A DNA stretch of 64,000 nucleotides from NCBI RefSeq assembly GCF_026230105.1, contig NC_079483.1, positions 11,897,312 to 11,961,311 of the forward strand. The letters run 5' to 3'. The notes under the pieces are model-generated. The model was given only the letters and a program-made list of their open reading frames with translations, made no database searches and was not told the DNA's origin. A program made the translations under genes and the position numbers. Source of the DNA: Diorhabda sublineata. Lineage: Eukaryota; Arthropoda; Insecta; Coleoptera; Chrysomelidae. This document shows, piece by piece, positions 24,601-34,500 of the stretch (its first letter is position 1; each line of letters starts with the position of its first letter).

Positions 24601-25136
24601 GCAAGGCAAAATTTTTGACGCCGGAAAAACCTACATTTTTCGTTCTATTCTTTTTTTTTGTCTTCCTTATAACCCTCTAATTCCTCTATAATTAAAATGC
24701 ATCAGCGGATATGGTAATATCAGATGCACTTAAGTCAAAAAAGTCACAAACAAACCCGAACTCATTACTGGTGGAAACGCAGTGAACACCAAAACGTTCC
24801 GCGCAAAATGTTTTGTTATAGGGTGCTCGGACCGCGCGCAAATATGATTGTTTGGAGGGTGCGGTGCGTTTGGTTCGTTCGGAGTGCTTTGTTGCAAGTG
24901 GATACGCACAGAAATTGAATGCAAGAGTTTTTAAAATATTCAGCAGTAGATACTAGAAACATAAATTTGTACACTCAACCGGCGAACTGTTCTAATCACA
25001 AAGTTCGATCAATTAAAACATTTTTGCACTATTCGTGATGATAACAATATATGACTGTTACTAATTTTAAATGCATTTTTTGCAGTTAGCCAAATTGGTC
25101 TACAGTGTGGCCGCTGTCCTTTCTAATTTGAAATAA
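6407..25136 (+). CDS. Odorant receptor gene 1 (7tm_6 family), seven exons, first exon not found
   Basis: Predicted seven-transmembrane insect odorant receptor. Such proteins are ligand-gated cation channel subunits that pair with Orco in the dendrite membrane of olfactory neurons. The exons are 6407-6606, 9366-9678, 12412-12610, 18993-19092, 20695-20796, 24263-24418 and 25086-25136. All have AG acceptors and GT donors, and they join in one open frame of about 373 codons ending in TAA. Hydrophobic segments follow the family order: two in exons 1-2, one late in exon 2 (IISIVISILSVCVHLLCLP), one across the exon 2/3 junction, two in exons 4 and 5, and the last across exons 6 and 7. Family length is usually 370-420, so only a short N-terminal exon is missing; exon 1 starts in mid-codon. 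Every intron is 0.7-6.4 kb and rich in transposon relics. No frame break is visible, so the gene could be functional. Gene 2 on the other strand is its closest visible relative. Confidence 0.88.
7200..8029. other. Intron of receptor gene 1, no gene seen
   Basis: AT-rich intron sequence. The frame at 6816-7193 (125 codons) precedes it and has one hydrophobic stretch, but it has no counterpart in gene 2, and the flanking exons already join without it. About 45 bases near 7982-8028 (TTGGAAT, GTTGGTGATATTTAT) recur near 28603-28650. Confidence 0.5.
8030..8720 (-). mobile_element. LINE fragment with pre-RNase H region and terminal repeat motif
   Basis: On the minus strand, 8715-8560 encodes LYGESGDIPLSY, then SYAIFVLSNTKNP and a NVVSDN motif. 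This pattern (SLY.ESG..PL..RR..L...YA......P..P) is found between reverse transcriptase and RNase H in several LINE clades. The low-coordinate end (8033-8105) carries the CACTTACACTCTCTGAAG ... GCGTTTCGATAACGAA motif, a widespread insect repeat block that recurs inverted at 40.02-40.12 kb. Stops are present, so the copy is dead. Confidence 0.45.
9366..9678 (+). CDS. Odorant receptor 1, second visible exon
   Basis: The acceptor is TTTTTTTCAG and the donor GTAAGTAC; the exon is 313 bp. It reads GCAGLIISGHFLSKS (end of segment 2), a charged stretch, segment 3 (NIISIVISILSVCVHLLCLP), then FLIDDGF and the start of segment 4. The same length and intron phases occur in gene 2 (40526-40214). Confidence 0.92.
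9950..11180 (+). repeat. Non-coding dispersed repeat, copy A (partner inverted at 53.1-53.26 kb)
   Basis: The last about 150 bases (11035-11180) contain GATCTGACAACAATGT, TATCACAAGA, TACACAAAAATT and GGCGTTTCATACATAAAA. They match the reverse complement of 53110-53260. The upstream part (10100-10500) has the 'gcaaataactcggaatctc' style typical of non-autonomous insect transposons, but no open frame. The full extent is uncertain. Confidence 0.6.
12412..12610 (+). CDS. Odorant receptor 1, third visible exon
   Basis: The acceptor is TTCTATTTCAG and the donor GTAAGTAT; the exon is 199 bp. It encodes ATVQPLLFLIYFTFHIQF (segment 4), then LTWLNEYVKQNLHK and ELIHDYLSNVVKYRCCFK. The matching exon of gene 2 has YFTFHINFQLMWL and ELIHEQLINIVKYRLCF, so homology is plain. 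Confidence 0.93.
13276..14459 (-). mobile_element. mariner element with broken transposase, inside receptor 1 intron
   Basis: The ends are inverted repeats sharing AATTCGTGCG (left from 13276, right ending 14459), with TA on both outer sides, as expected for mariner. The minus strand from ATG at 14303 starts MSNFVPEKVFNMKKNAAES and continues through LEALLDEDFCQIQEEL, ISKRLKAAGYIQKQGNW, HRRKSYLHRILTG, TAKPNIHGAKV and HPPYSPDLTPFDYH to GQYFE near 13327. The usual TGDEKW motif reads TGNQKW, so the first catalytic Asp is lost. The frame also has stops and frameshifts. It is a dead copy of a DD34D mariner of about 1.18 kb. Confidence 0.93.
14460..15261. other. Receptor 1 intron between two transposons, no gene seen
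   Basis: AT-rich sequence without open frames of note or recognisable repeats. Confidence 0.5.
15262..16309 (-). mobile_element. Tc1/mariner-superfamily element with 49-bp terminal inverted repeats
   Basis: The termini are near-identical inverted repeats of about 49 bp: 15262-15310 and 16261-16309 share CTAGGAGTGTAT, ACACGTGAAAATAATGT and AAACTCAT. Inside, on the minus strand, 16085-15388 encodes a transposase relic. It includes KKGLHPYHVQRVQHLQPDDY, NRMEFCRWI, NNTRNYHVWSDENPHA, FQNRFSVNVWCG, DGAPAHVSRQ, GRWIGRGGP, LDFYLWGWMRD and a C-terminus FEHLLEERYD with TAA at 15388. One in-frame stop follows WGWMRD and there are frameshifts upstream, so it is dead. The GRWIGRGGP signature marks the same transposase family as the relics near 31.9 and 55.8 kb. 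Confidence 0.85.
16335..16369. repeat. Interstitial (CCTAA)n telomere-type tract
   Basis: Six or seven CCTAA units with small changes (CTAAACTAA, CCAAACC) in 35 bases. TTAGG is the usual telomere repeat in many insects. This tract directly follows the TIR element. Confidence 0.7.
16501..16900 (-). mobile_element. Crypton-like tyrosine recombinase relic
   Basis: The minus strand at 16690-16501 reads KWEDIQDFESTLLITIPKSK, then KYTVTGYFYKLWKKYIDIRP. This matches a repeated insect recombinase-like family with an IPxTKTxxxRxFTVTGEFY ... KYxxLRP pattern. Upstream, 16895-16790 encodes KRRLPKTFTQQEINNYI and APDDVSLATKL, which fits the preceding part of the same protein. The stretch between them is frame-broken. 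The catalytic R-H-R-Y residues cannot be assigned. Confidence 0.5.
17640..18110 (-). pseudogene. Possible second recombinase-like coding relic
   Basis: The minus strand reads VFSKTCQGGSKM ... KVCPVRLFRKLMSKGTQIL near 17760-17640 and RSKGMKVIIDPFKSVVFQQE near 18055-18000. The first resembles the 'C.VRLF.KLM.K' stretch of KIAA1958/ZMYM-type Crypton-derived domains. Stops interrupt it. The assignment is tentative. Confidence 0.25.
18600..18930 (-). repeat. Dispersed repeat, copy 2, with coiled-coil-like coding trace
   Basis: 18810-18930 is the partner of the repeat at 3305-3415. On the minus strand further down (18770-18660) a charged peptide MMLLKKREILEKELNTRK can be read, helical in character. 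It is probably the tail of a transposon protein; the family is not recognised. Confidence 0.4.
18993..19092 (+). CDS. Odorant receptor 1, fourth visible exon
   Basis: The acceptor is GATTTTCAG and the donor GTAAGTAA; the exon is exactly 100 bp. It encodes AFDSIKMFQNFSMIILSATG then IMCTYNMRN, covering segment 5. Gene 2 has the same 100-bp exon (AFEMMNLFQNNSIFLMGSSG). Confidence 0.93.
19989..20390 (+). mobile_element. Solo-like LTR of a retrotransposon, inside receptor 1 intron
   Basis: It begins TGTTATGAACGTG and has a TATATATAAG box near 20137-20146. It then has CAGTTAAGTTCAGTTTATAA and AGTCGTAGTAAACAG, a TTTAAATAGATAAAG run and CCCCACGAATAGATATCG. The order and wording match 52172-52607. 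No gag or pol frame lies beside either copy, so each is probably a solo LTR. The 3' boundary is uncertain. Confidence 0.6.
20695..20796 (+). CDS. Odorant receptor 1, fifth visible exon
   Basis: The acceptor is TTTTTTAG and the donor GTAATTAT; the exon is 102 bp with phase-0 borders on both sides. It encodes NTYQSKSIKIYLVTATFLS followed by ILLNI-like hydrophobic residues and CGQSISDQ, transmembrane segment 6. Gene 2 has SIKIYLIIFMATLTMW and CQSIVDK in the same place. Confidence 0.92.
20840..22110. other. Receptor 1 intron, no gene seen
   Basis: AT-rich intron sequence. The minus frames at 21292-21516 and 21782-21982 have no recognisable motifs. Confidence 0.5.
22119..22546 (-). mobile_element. 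mariner transposase C-terminal fragment with internal deletion
   Basis: The minus strand reads FFDINGIVMTEWVLEGQTLN, then VILRERVGKKRPDF, ALSIKQYLAGK, LEHPPYSPDLALCDSF, FPKIESSFEG, VKQKAAELLKAL and CFDHWKK, the C-terminal half of a DD34D mariner transposase. The usual HHDNAPAH block, which carries the second catalytic Asp, is missing between KKRPDF and ALSIKQ, a short in-frame deletion. The N-terminal half is absent. It lies in receptor 1 intron 5. Confidence 0.88.
22560..24240. other. Receptor 1 intron, repeat-like ends only
   Basis: No gene is supported. A CAGGGTGTTCCGGG motif near 23734 and an inverted AAACACCCTGG motif near 23191 resemble the ends often seen on non-autonomous insect transposons. 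The plus frame 22910-23116 shows no family motif. Confidence 0.4.
24263..24418 (+). CDS. Odorant receptor 1, sixth visible exon
   Basis: The acceptor is TATTTTCTAG and the donor GTAAGTTG; the exon is 156 bp and phase 0. It reads SIKLRDILYKSSWSDWN, KKMLLMIITN, DPWEISFHNLVSVNHLFLTQ. The W..WN...KK..L....N..PW.ISFH pattern is the C-terminal 7tm_6 block. By eye 26 of 52 residues match the gene 2 exon. Confidence 0.93.
25086..25136 (+). CDS. Odorant receptor 1, terminal exon
   Basis: The acceptor is TTTTTTGCAG. The exon has 16 sense codons (LAKLVYSVAAVLSNLK) and TAA. The gene 2 terminal exon is the same length (AAKLIYSFSAVVSKFK, TGA). An AATAAA at about 25355-25360 could be the polyadenylation signal. 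Confidence 0.9.
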   Translation, partial: LAKLVYSVAAVLSNLK

Positions 25137-26780
25137 CCGAGCATCTCTTTTAATATCTGAGGTACACAGAATATTAGGAATTCATTGTTACAATTTCGGA
25201 GCTCCTAGAAGAAGCTGAAAAAATGTTTGGTTTGAATAATTATGTAATAGATTATAACAATATATAATGTTAAAACAAAATTTAATTCAGATGGAACAGA
25301 GCTGAATTATCTTGGTTTACATTCAATTTTATATGTACATAGTTTATTGCTACCAATAAATAATATCTCTGACCAGTTTATTTCTGCATTTCTTCCCTTA
25401 GGTTACCAGCAACCTGTATCACTCAGCTCAGGAATAAACTGCCAAATTTAGCATACCTGTACTTCAGTGTATTTTTATTAGAAGTTGTATCGTTTCCTCA
25501 AAGCTTATGAAATAATTTCCCTCAAAACTCAAAAAAATATTCTTTGGCTTTTTGTTGAAAAATGTACCCTTATCCCGTTATTTGAGATTAAATACTCAAA
25601 TACGTAAAACAAAAGCTATTGAAGTATCTACAACTTGCTTTAGGTAGAACATAAGATCTTAAAATATAGCTAATTGTCATTGTTTTTTTTATAAGCTTCA
25701 TTTTTGTTGATCACACTTTTTTCGATAAAATGCATAGTAAAAAACTATTGAAAAATGCGGTTTTTATCACGAACAATCGTACTTTTCAATTGCGTATAAC
25801 TCAAAAACGATACTTTATATGACATTTTTTACTTCAAATTTGCTAATCTTTCGACTTCTGGCGTTATTTTGGGTAAAAATTTTTCACCCCTGAAAAGGGG
25901 GTATCCCCCGAAAAGGGTTGCACACTTGGCACCATGTAGATCTCGCTTTTTGGATACACACCTATCATCTGTAAAAATTTCAAATAAATCGGTGCTGCAT
26001 CAAAGAATTCGGATGAGAAATGCTTGAATACCTAGCCTAAACTTGAACCTCCTTACTATATGGAAAAAAATAGCGTTTTGGGTGAAATTTGTTGGGAGGC
26101 TCTTGAAATTGAATTAAAACAAAATATCTAACTTTTATTGGCACTTGGGCACTGGAAGATCTTATGAAACGGCTTTATAATCTTTAACACAGAGGGTTTT
26201 TAACGAGTCCAAACTTTTTTCTATTGTTCTGTACATCTTATGGTTATAAAAGTACAATAAAAGCACTAAAACTTGTATTAACTCAGATACATTTAGATAT
26301 CTAATATAGATAATTAGATATAATAATATCTAAAATGACCTTACCAAGCTTCCAATTAGTAACTAGGTTTCATTACTCTCATACATAAAAATAGATTATA
26401 AGAAAAACTAAAAATATATACACGATATGTTGCTAGCGACATTTTAGTAATAAATCGTTCAGTGATAATCTTTTATTTTATCTATATTCAATAAAGGTGT
26501 TACTACTATAAATAATTTGTATATCTCACACACTCATCAATTCTTAACAGAAAAAACTTTATTAGAAAAAACAAATACTAATACAATTTCAAATTAAGCT
26601 ACTCTACCTGTTAGAATTATGTACTGCGGTCCACGAGTACTTGTTGTCATATAATAAATAGAGAAAAAACCTTAGAACAAAATCTGTAGACTTTGAAATT
26701 TTCTACAAAAATAGTCCTTATGATTTTTTTTCTAAGAATCACCATTCCTGAGATATCGCGATTCTAAAAGTTATATTATA
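25137..26780. other. Intergenic space between the convergent receptor genes, part 1
   Basis: AT-rich. 25790-26000 carries non-coding repeat-like text (TATAACTCAAAAACGATAC, CACCCCTGAAAAGGGGG) of the kind found in non-autonomous transposons. No coding sequence is supported. Confidence 0.45.
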
Positions 26781-26909
26781 TATGGAGCGCCAAAAAACAT
26801 TACATGCATTGATAAATACCGTTACTCAACTTTTGAAAAATCACGTAAAACAAGAAGCAAGTTTAACTATCATGTTTTTCTCCAACATCGGCATTTGTTA
26901 TTCAACACT

Positions 26910-27240
26910 TGTGTCGAGTATACTATCAAGCTCAAACATAGCTAGGCAATCAACTGAACCTAGAAGACAGAGGTTGGAAATTGATAGATAATATCCTGGA
27001 ACCGATTGAAACTTTACTGCCACCTGCTCCAGATAAACTCCTAGATAGTCGGGTTGCCATTTTCTCTAGAGTGTACCAATTGACAAGAACAATTGAGTAC
27101 AATAGAGGAACATTCCTAGGATTTTAAAGAAGAGACCAATGACTCAGCCACATTTGAAAAATTTATGAACATCTAGCAAGAAGAAGAAATCGAAGAAGAC
27201 ATGACTGTTGAAGTAGACTTTTAAGAGTATGAATCTGATT
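26910..27240 (+). mobile_element. Relic of an insect transposon-associated protein (PPAP-LL motif family)
   Basis: The plus strand, with one frame change after IARQ, reads LNLEDRGWKLIDNILEPIE, TLLPPAPDKLL, then an acidic tail around EEEIEEDMTVEVDF. The 'GWK ... P....LPPAP..LL' motif is common in repeated insect proteins that continue into a Cys-rich CXC-like domain. That domain is not visible here. Confidence 0.4.
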
Positions 27241-27249
27241 AAAATATCT

Positions 27250-28500
27250 TAAGAAAGCAAAATAATAGTTAACTCAAAATTAATAGCAATATCAATAATA
27301 AGGTAATTCTAGAAGTTGATAGGACAGTTAGTGGAGTAGGCTTACGCCGAGTACACTACCTCTCAAGAAGTTTAAGATCTACAGCTTTGGTTTGAGGCTT
27401 TTTTTTGATAAATTCGCCGTATTCGTTACCGAAAAATCTAAAAAACCAAAAATTTTGAACTTTGACCTCGAATAACTTCTGAACCGCAGCTCTCCACCAA
27501 TATTTGGCTTCCCGGGAATTTTTGTTATTTTAAATGTCTATATTAACCGGAAAATCAGGTCTACACAAAATTTCAACTTTCTACTTGTTTTAAAAATTGC
27601 CTCAAATTGAATTTCGCGCTGTTATGAAATTTTTGGCTGAAGAAGAATTAACACCAACCGCAAATCAACAAAATGGAGGCTGCTTACGGTGACTGAAAAT
27701 AATTTTTTTCTCATCAACCGACACGAACCCGCGGGTAATTATTAATGTGAAATAAGCTATAAAACTTCCATTTAATTTCTGTCGAGGTAGATACCTGAGC
27801 GAGTTAAAGTAATTTTCGTAATTTCTTTAATGTTTTTCATTAAAATAATTAGGAATATATGAAAGTTGAAGCTGAATTAACTTAAATTATGATAATAAAA
27901 TTGAATTATATGAAGATTATTTATTGATTTTGTTTAATTAAAATATTTGTTTAAAAAAAAAAGAAGTTTTTCCATGGACGGTCGTTTCAATTGATCGTCT
28001 TAAGATATCTTGGGTTGAAAAATTGAAAAAAAAAACTTATGATGGACAATCACAATAGAAATTAATAACAACTTAACCAATGAAAAATAAGGGACATTTC
28101 GAAATTTCAGATATTAGTACATGTCCACCACCGGCACCGCCCTACTGTGTTGTGGTGTACGAGTGTTTTCACTCTAAGCACGCCTCGTATTTTTATAGTG
28201 GCATAGAAGCTTCAGTCAGACGTTCTGAAAAGTATGTGAAAATGAAAGGAGAGTATAAATAATCAGAGTAATTCAGTTATGATCTTTTTTTGTTAGGCTA
28301 AAAGCTCATGGACCACACTACGTATATATTTTCCAAAATTATTAAATATTTAATTGGATATCACGTTCTAGTTTGCACAAAGCCGTGATTATTTAGCAAT
28401 CAGCCCATTTGTCGTGGTTTATCCATCAAATATGTGCTGGTATATTATTCTTGCTGAATTGATGGTGCTTCTGATATTTAACAATAAAATTTAAAGTATC
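27250..28500. other. Intergenic space between the receptor genes, part 2
   Basis: No gene supported. 27400-27620 is repeat-like non-coding text (GACCTCGAATAACTTCTGAA). The frame 28080-28262 has no motif. Confidence 0.45.
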
Positions 28501-28506
28501 TCATTT

Positions 28507-28557
28507 TCATTTAAACTTTGAAACGACAGCTGAGAAACTGTATATAAGTTTGGCTGC
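28507..28557 (-). CDS. Odorant receptor 2, terminal exon
   Basis: The acceptor is TTTCGTAG. It encodes AAKLIYSFSAVVSKFK and TGA, the end of transmembrane segment 7. I found it only by its match to the gene 1 terminal exon. No AATAAA was noticed close downstream. Confidence 0.88.
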   Translation of the reverse strand, partial: AAKLIYSFSAVVSKFK

Positions 28558-31500
28558 CTACGAAATAAAAACGAAAGAATTATTATCACTCAGGTGCTAA
28601 CTAAGTTGGAATTTCAGGAATTGTTGGTGATATTTATACTAAACATATTGCTTAGGCTACCAAACTTGATTTTCAAAAATACAATGCTACCAAAAACAAT
28701 GATAATAATTTTGATTTTTAGTTTCAATAGAAATACATATTTCCTGCTTTATTTCTATTGTCAAATTACAATTTGTATTCTGAATTATGGAGAAATATTT
28801 GGAGAAATCTGTTCAATATCTATTTCATCCATTGAGGCATATTTAGCTCATGAATATTTATTTTTCCATTTTTATGAGAAGGGTTAGTTTTAACCCCTAA
28901 AAAGCTTGATTCCAAATTTTCGTACAAATTATATTATCGAAACAAATTGCGAGGCAATACTCCATTTTCACCATTGGTGACTGAATATTATGAGAAAATT
29001 AAAATTGAGTTGATATATAAATCAGGGATTGGAAAGGATAATTGGAAGTGATAATTTCAAATAATTAAAAATCTTTACGTTCCAATAATTCCAGTTTATA
29101 AACGGGGCCCCATATTTGACATTGAGGAAAATTGAATTTGCTTATCTAATAAAGACGATGTATTAGGCCCTTTTTTTAATCAGCTATGGTTTATTTCAAA
29201 TGTACACGATTGCATAAAATACGATTTACTGTACAAGAAACTGTCGACCAATGACTGGAGCTGGAAAGTCCACCGTTTTTAAATTATTGCGGAGGAGAAA
29301 GATAGCATGCCAAGTGGAACCTCCCAAGAAAAGTCCAGGCAGACCAGTAAAAGTCCTTGAAGAAGACACCAAAAGTGTAATTCGAAGAAAAGTTCAATCT
29401 TTTTATTTTAAAAAAGAAATACCTACCCTAGATAAGATTTTAATGGAGGCATGATGGCCAGGATGACAGTATTCCGTTGATAACTAAAAAATTTTTATGG
29501 ACCACTTTGAGAAATATAGATAGCACTTTTACTGGAAAGCGATGAAATTGTTGTGAAAAATCTTTCATCTTGATAAGACCTGGATTAATGAAGGTTATAC
29601 AGTACGCAAACGGTGGCAAGACAAAAATATAACCAGTGCTAGCCAAGCTCTCATGGAAGATCTGTCAACGGGTATTGAGCTGTCTTCAGGTAAAGGGTAA
29701 AGACTAATAATCGTCCATATTGGAAGCGAACAAGGTATTTTTAAAAGAAGGTTTGCTAACCTTTCAGTCGTGCCATACGGGAGATTAACAAGAGGACATG
29801 GAATCGTATGTTTTTGAAGACTATTTTGGTGAAATGATAAAATATCTTCCGGCTGATTCAGTAATAGTTATGGATAACGCAAGTTATCATTCTCGGCGTA
29901 GAGAGAAGACTCCAACTTCATCTTGGAGAAAACAAGAAATTATTGACTGGTTAACCACCAAAAATATTGAATTTGAATTTAATTTGATAAAAAAAGAACT
30001 ATTAGCTATATCAAATTTAGACAAACATCGTTTTATGGAATACGCCGTAGAAGATATAGCAGAAAAACACAGTGTAACTGTGCTGCCCACACCGCCATAT
30101 AATTGCAAACTAAATCCTATAGAACTTATATGGGCGCAAGTGAAAGGACACAAGACACAACACGACATACAAAATTAAAGACGTTAAGCTACTGTTTGAT
30201 CAAGCCATTAAGGAGGTGACACCAGAGAACTGGCGAAAAGCAGTCCAGCATGTCATTAAAGAAGAGGAGAAAATGTGGGATCTTGATTACTTGATCGATC
30301 GAACCGTCGACCCGAATTATAACGTCAAGAGGAGATGACAGAGGTTTCCGCAGCAAGCAGTCCACAATAGATAAATTAAATCAACTACTCAACACCTCTG
30401 AATGTTCACATACAAAATTGTAAGCTGTAAGTTTACAAGAAAACACTCAATGTGGTTTCGGCGTTAAACCAAAAGCTTTCTAATAAAATAACAGTATAAA
30501 ACTTCTGTCCATTTTCATTTCATGTGAATATTTAAAATATAACCTTGTTTGTTACTCCATGGTATACTTACTTTCGTTATTGCCTTGTGATCAACGAAGA
30601 ACAACTTGTGAAATGAGATTTTCCACGGATTCTTCGTATTTGTTATCATAAGCAATAAAACTTTCCTATTTTTTGTATTCCAGTACATCCAAGGGCAATC
30701 GTATAACATATCTCGGACTTCGCCGGACTAAAAAATGAATTTCAACAAATTGTTTTTCATGATAAACGGGAGATAATATAGTATACGGAATACAGAATAA
30801 TGGACCTTCAAAATTTCAACTTCAATTGTGGTTTTTATTTTCAATTCCTGTATTTCTTTGAAATTCATGAAATTTTCATCATATTTATAATGTATTTGTA
30901 CTTTTACTTTGATACTGTGAACAAATTTACAATGTTGCCTTAAAGCCAGAGATGAACTACTAGCGAAAATGCCCTCTTGCTAATATTTGCTACTTTATTC
31001 AACTTTTTTCAAATCAATTTACGTATACATCATCTATCAAGAAATGTATCCATACCATATCGATTCACCTACTCTAATAGAAATGGATAACTAATAATAA
31101 AAATAATAATGATAATCTTAGAAACACGGAAACTTTATAACTAAGCTAACCTAACCTAATCTAACCTAACCTAACTTAATCTAACTTAAGCTAACTTAAC
31201 CTAACCTAACCTAATCATTCGTATCCAATTGCCACGAATATTAGTCACTCGTGTAACGTTGTGCACTATCAGCAAGCTTAGATGAAGAGTCATAGAATAA
31301 ATTACGAGATATACATAGCACTATCATCAATTCATTATTATTAATAAATTTTTTGTATAATTTGTTCTAAATGAATGAAAAAAAAAATGGGATTAGAAAT
31401 GGCATATATGTCAGATTTTATCTATAGGTGATATTTATCCGTGGATGATATTTGTCCGTGAATGGTATTCATCCATGGACAGTCTTCATCTGCGGACAGC

Positions 31501-34500
31501 ATTCATCGGTGAGTTAAAGCTTATTATTCATTCACGGCTGAAATTAGTAACACGTATAAAGCTTCATTCGGCCCATTTCTTTAAAAAAGTCCTTGTGTCT
31601 ATGGTTGAAATTAGAGTCACGGATTTTTCCGTGGAGGGTGCCAATAGACATTTCGATGATCTAGCAACTAAATCTAACAGCCTATTACTCGAAAATTTGA
31701 TAAGGTCTCAAAAATATTTCTGTGGTACATGTAAGGATTGACGTGTCCAAGCTACATTAAGGTTGAGAAGCTTTGTAAATAAACATTTCATGAGCATTGC
31801 TATAAAGACGAAAAGTATTTATTTGAGGTTTATAAAACGGGTATAGATAATTAAATTCAACTAAGCATGTTGTACAAAATAGAACATCACTTCTCAAAAT
31901 CAGTTGTTTATCGCATTCTAAAAGAACAACTGTTGTATAATTTTCAAATACCAAAAGTAGAAAGTGGTTATGACAGCAACTGGCCATCCTCCAAGACTTG
32001 AGTATGGTCCTTGGTCTCTGCAACAGAACTAAACTGACTATATCTTTATTTTTTTATTGACGAATCTGGTTCATCAGAGATGCAGTCAATAATTTTCATA
32101 ATATGTTTTTATGAGATAGTGAAATTCCACAAGGGTTTATAAAACAAAGCACCAGCATATATTTATGGTGGATGCTTGAACAGAAATGAATGGCAACCAT
32201 TTAATAGGGCCGTAATCTATTGTTGCAATATGTATTTCTTCTTAACTGACCTCTGGAAGCTGTTTGAAGATGTGTCACAACAAATTTGAATTATTTTATG
32301 ATTTCTGCTTGATGGAACTCCTCCTCATTTCAAGATTGGCTACGAAGGTTCTTTGCAGTTGCCACCACGATAATGACGATTCATTTCTTTTGAATTTTTT
32401 GAGTTAGAAAGGTCATATTGAACATCAATCAGGTCAATATTACATTTTTTTGTTGGTTAGTTGCAGTAAAATGTTTCATAACTTATATTTTCACAAAAAT
32501 TGGTACGATGTGCGATTGTTGAAGATTATGTCAATTTTTTTAAACGTTATGTTTTTGTTATTGGCTTCCTGGAGGGTACAAGTTTTATTTCAAATATAAT
32601 TTTTGAGACAACCCTTGTCAAAATTCTGGTTTTTAACTACATAAATATCTTTATGTATTTAATGCATGAGCTACAGAATCAAATAAAATTATATCAAATA
32701 AACAAAATATTTTAATTATATTCTGGGACATTCTGCACCCGCACAAACATTCGAAAATGCTGGTTTTTAGGTATAGATTAACATACAGTAATCTCAAGAA
32801 AGTTGGCCGATCACCAGGATTCCATATAATATCAAATAATTTTCTATGAAATTTATCTCAACTACTTGGACAACTCTCCCATATCCATAAGATAAAACCC
32901 TTTCTCATCAGTTCGTCGATCGTCACTCTTCCAGGTTTCCCTGTAACCTGGTGAACCGATTCACCAGCCAAATAACCGACGATAAGGAATAATGCAACCG
33001 CAGTTGTACCCTCTTGCCCCCGAATTATATTTTTCAAAAAAAAATATATTTTCAAAAAATACCTTTACCTTGTCCACGATTGATTGGCAAAAAAAAGACA
33101 AAAACCACATTGTAAGAGTAGCCATGAAAATAATCAAATAAATTTTAATTGATGCTCCTTGAATGGTGTTCTGAAAAAAAAATCTTAATAATAATAGAAT
33201 CAAAAACAACTAGGCATTCACTGATCTCGATAGTCATAGTTAAATAAAATTTGACCAACCATTAATCCTCACTGGTCAACAAAAAAAATTTTTTTAAGTA
33301 ATTCAAGAGTTAATAGCATATTGTGATAAAATGGACAAATAAGGAAATATGACAAAAATAATTGTTACACGTAAGGTTTTTTATGTTACATTTATAGAAA
33401 CATATTCATTGTTAAAATATTCAATATTTATTTAAAAAACAATTTCATCAAACCAAATTTAATGTGATGGAGAAGCAAAAGGTCATTTTTGCGATCTACA
33501 AGGGGCACAAACTTAAAATTGTGAGATCCCGGTTGAAACTCACTTCTTGCTTGCCAATTTTTTTTACATAGTGTTGATCTACTACCCGACTGTCCCATAG
33601 ATAAAGAATGTTTCGTAAACCCACCCTGAAATCCCATCAAAATTCCAATCACCTTCAAGTCTCCACATATCTGCCACTTGTATTTAATTTTGTCTAAAAG
33701 TAAGCGAATATTTTTATAAGTTTCTTTCATCTTCACAGAATGAGCAACTGGTGTAGACGGTTTTAAATTTCCATTGTGTAATAATAGTGCTTTTAATCTG
33801 TATTTAGACGAGTCAATAAATAGGCGCTACTCACTGGGATTATTATTAGACCATTAGACAAATTTTTGTCTCTTTTGCTAACAACTTGCTTTCCGTCTTA
33901 AGGAATGGAATTTCAAACTTTAGCTTTAATAACCTCTAATTACGCGCTAAATCATTCAACTCAACTTGAACATTCAAATGTGTTTCGCCGGAACTAGTAC
34001 TTGGAGTAAAAATAGTGCATTGCTCCTCCGAGCTTTCTGATGATACGTTGTCTCCAGTATCTCCTAAAACAATATTTTACGGATCTAAAGGCTCAATCTG
34101 TACTGGTAAATCTTCGTTATGGGAAACAGGTCGTATAGCAGGCGGCACATTTGGATACTCGATCTTGTGCTTTCCTTTCTTAGAAAAACCTTCAGACAAA
34201 AATAGCAGTCGTAAAAATCCTTATTATGTTTCCGCAATACCATTGGAATTGCTTTTTTTCTTTCCATTTATCCACTGCACCAATGACACGCTACAACTAA
34301 CACAGCAGGCGCGGGGGCCCACTGCTTGTCTTGGTCTCCAATTAAAGTACCAAAATATTTGTGATAGGCTTTTTCCACATTTTCGGAAAATGGCCTGGCT
34401 TGCGATTTCACCATAAATTCTCCACAAATATAGCAATATTTGTGAGGAGAAGTTATTTTAATGTTTATCATTGTGAATAATACAGTTCAAGTATTTTTTT

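Noticed and set aside
24724..24924. Overlapping 64-codon frames on both strands in a GC-richer patch
   Set aside because: Mirror-image frames without motifs; it lies in the last intron of receptor 1.
32858..33055. Minus frame with GESVHQV, first taken as the last exon of receptor 2
   Set aside because: It lacks the W...W and ISFH pattern; the true sixth exon is at 30727-30572 and matches gene 1.
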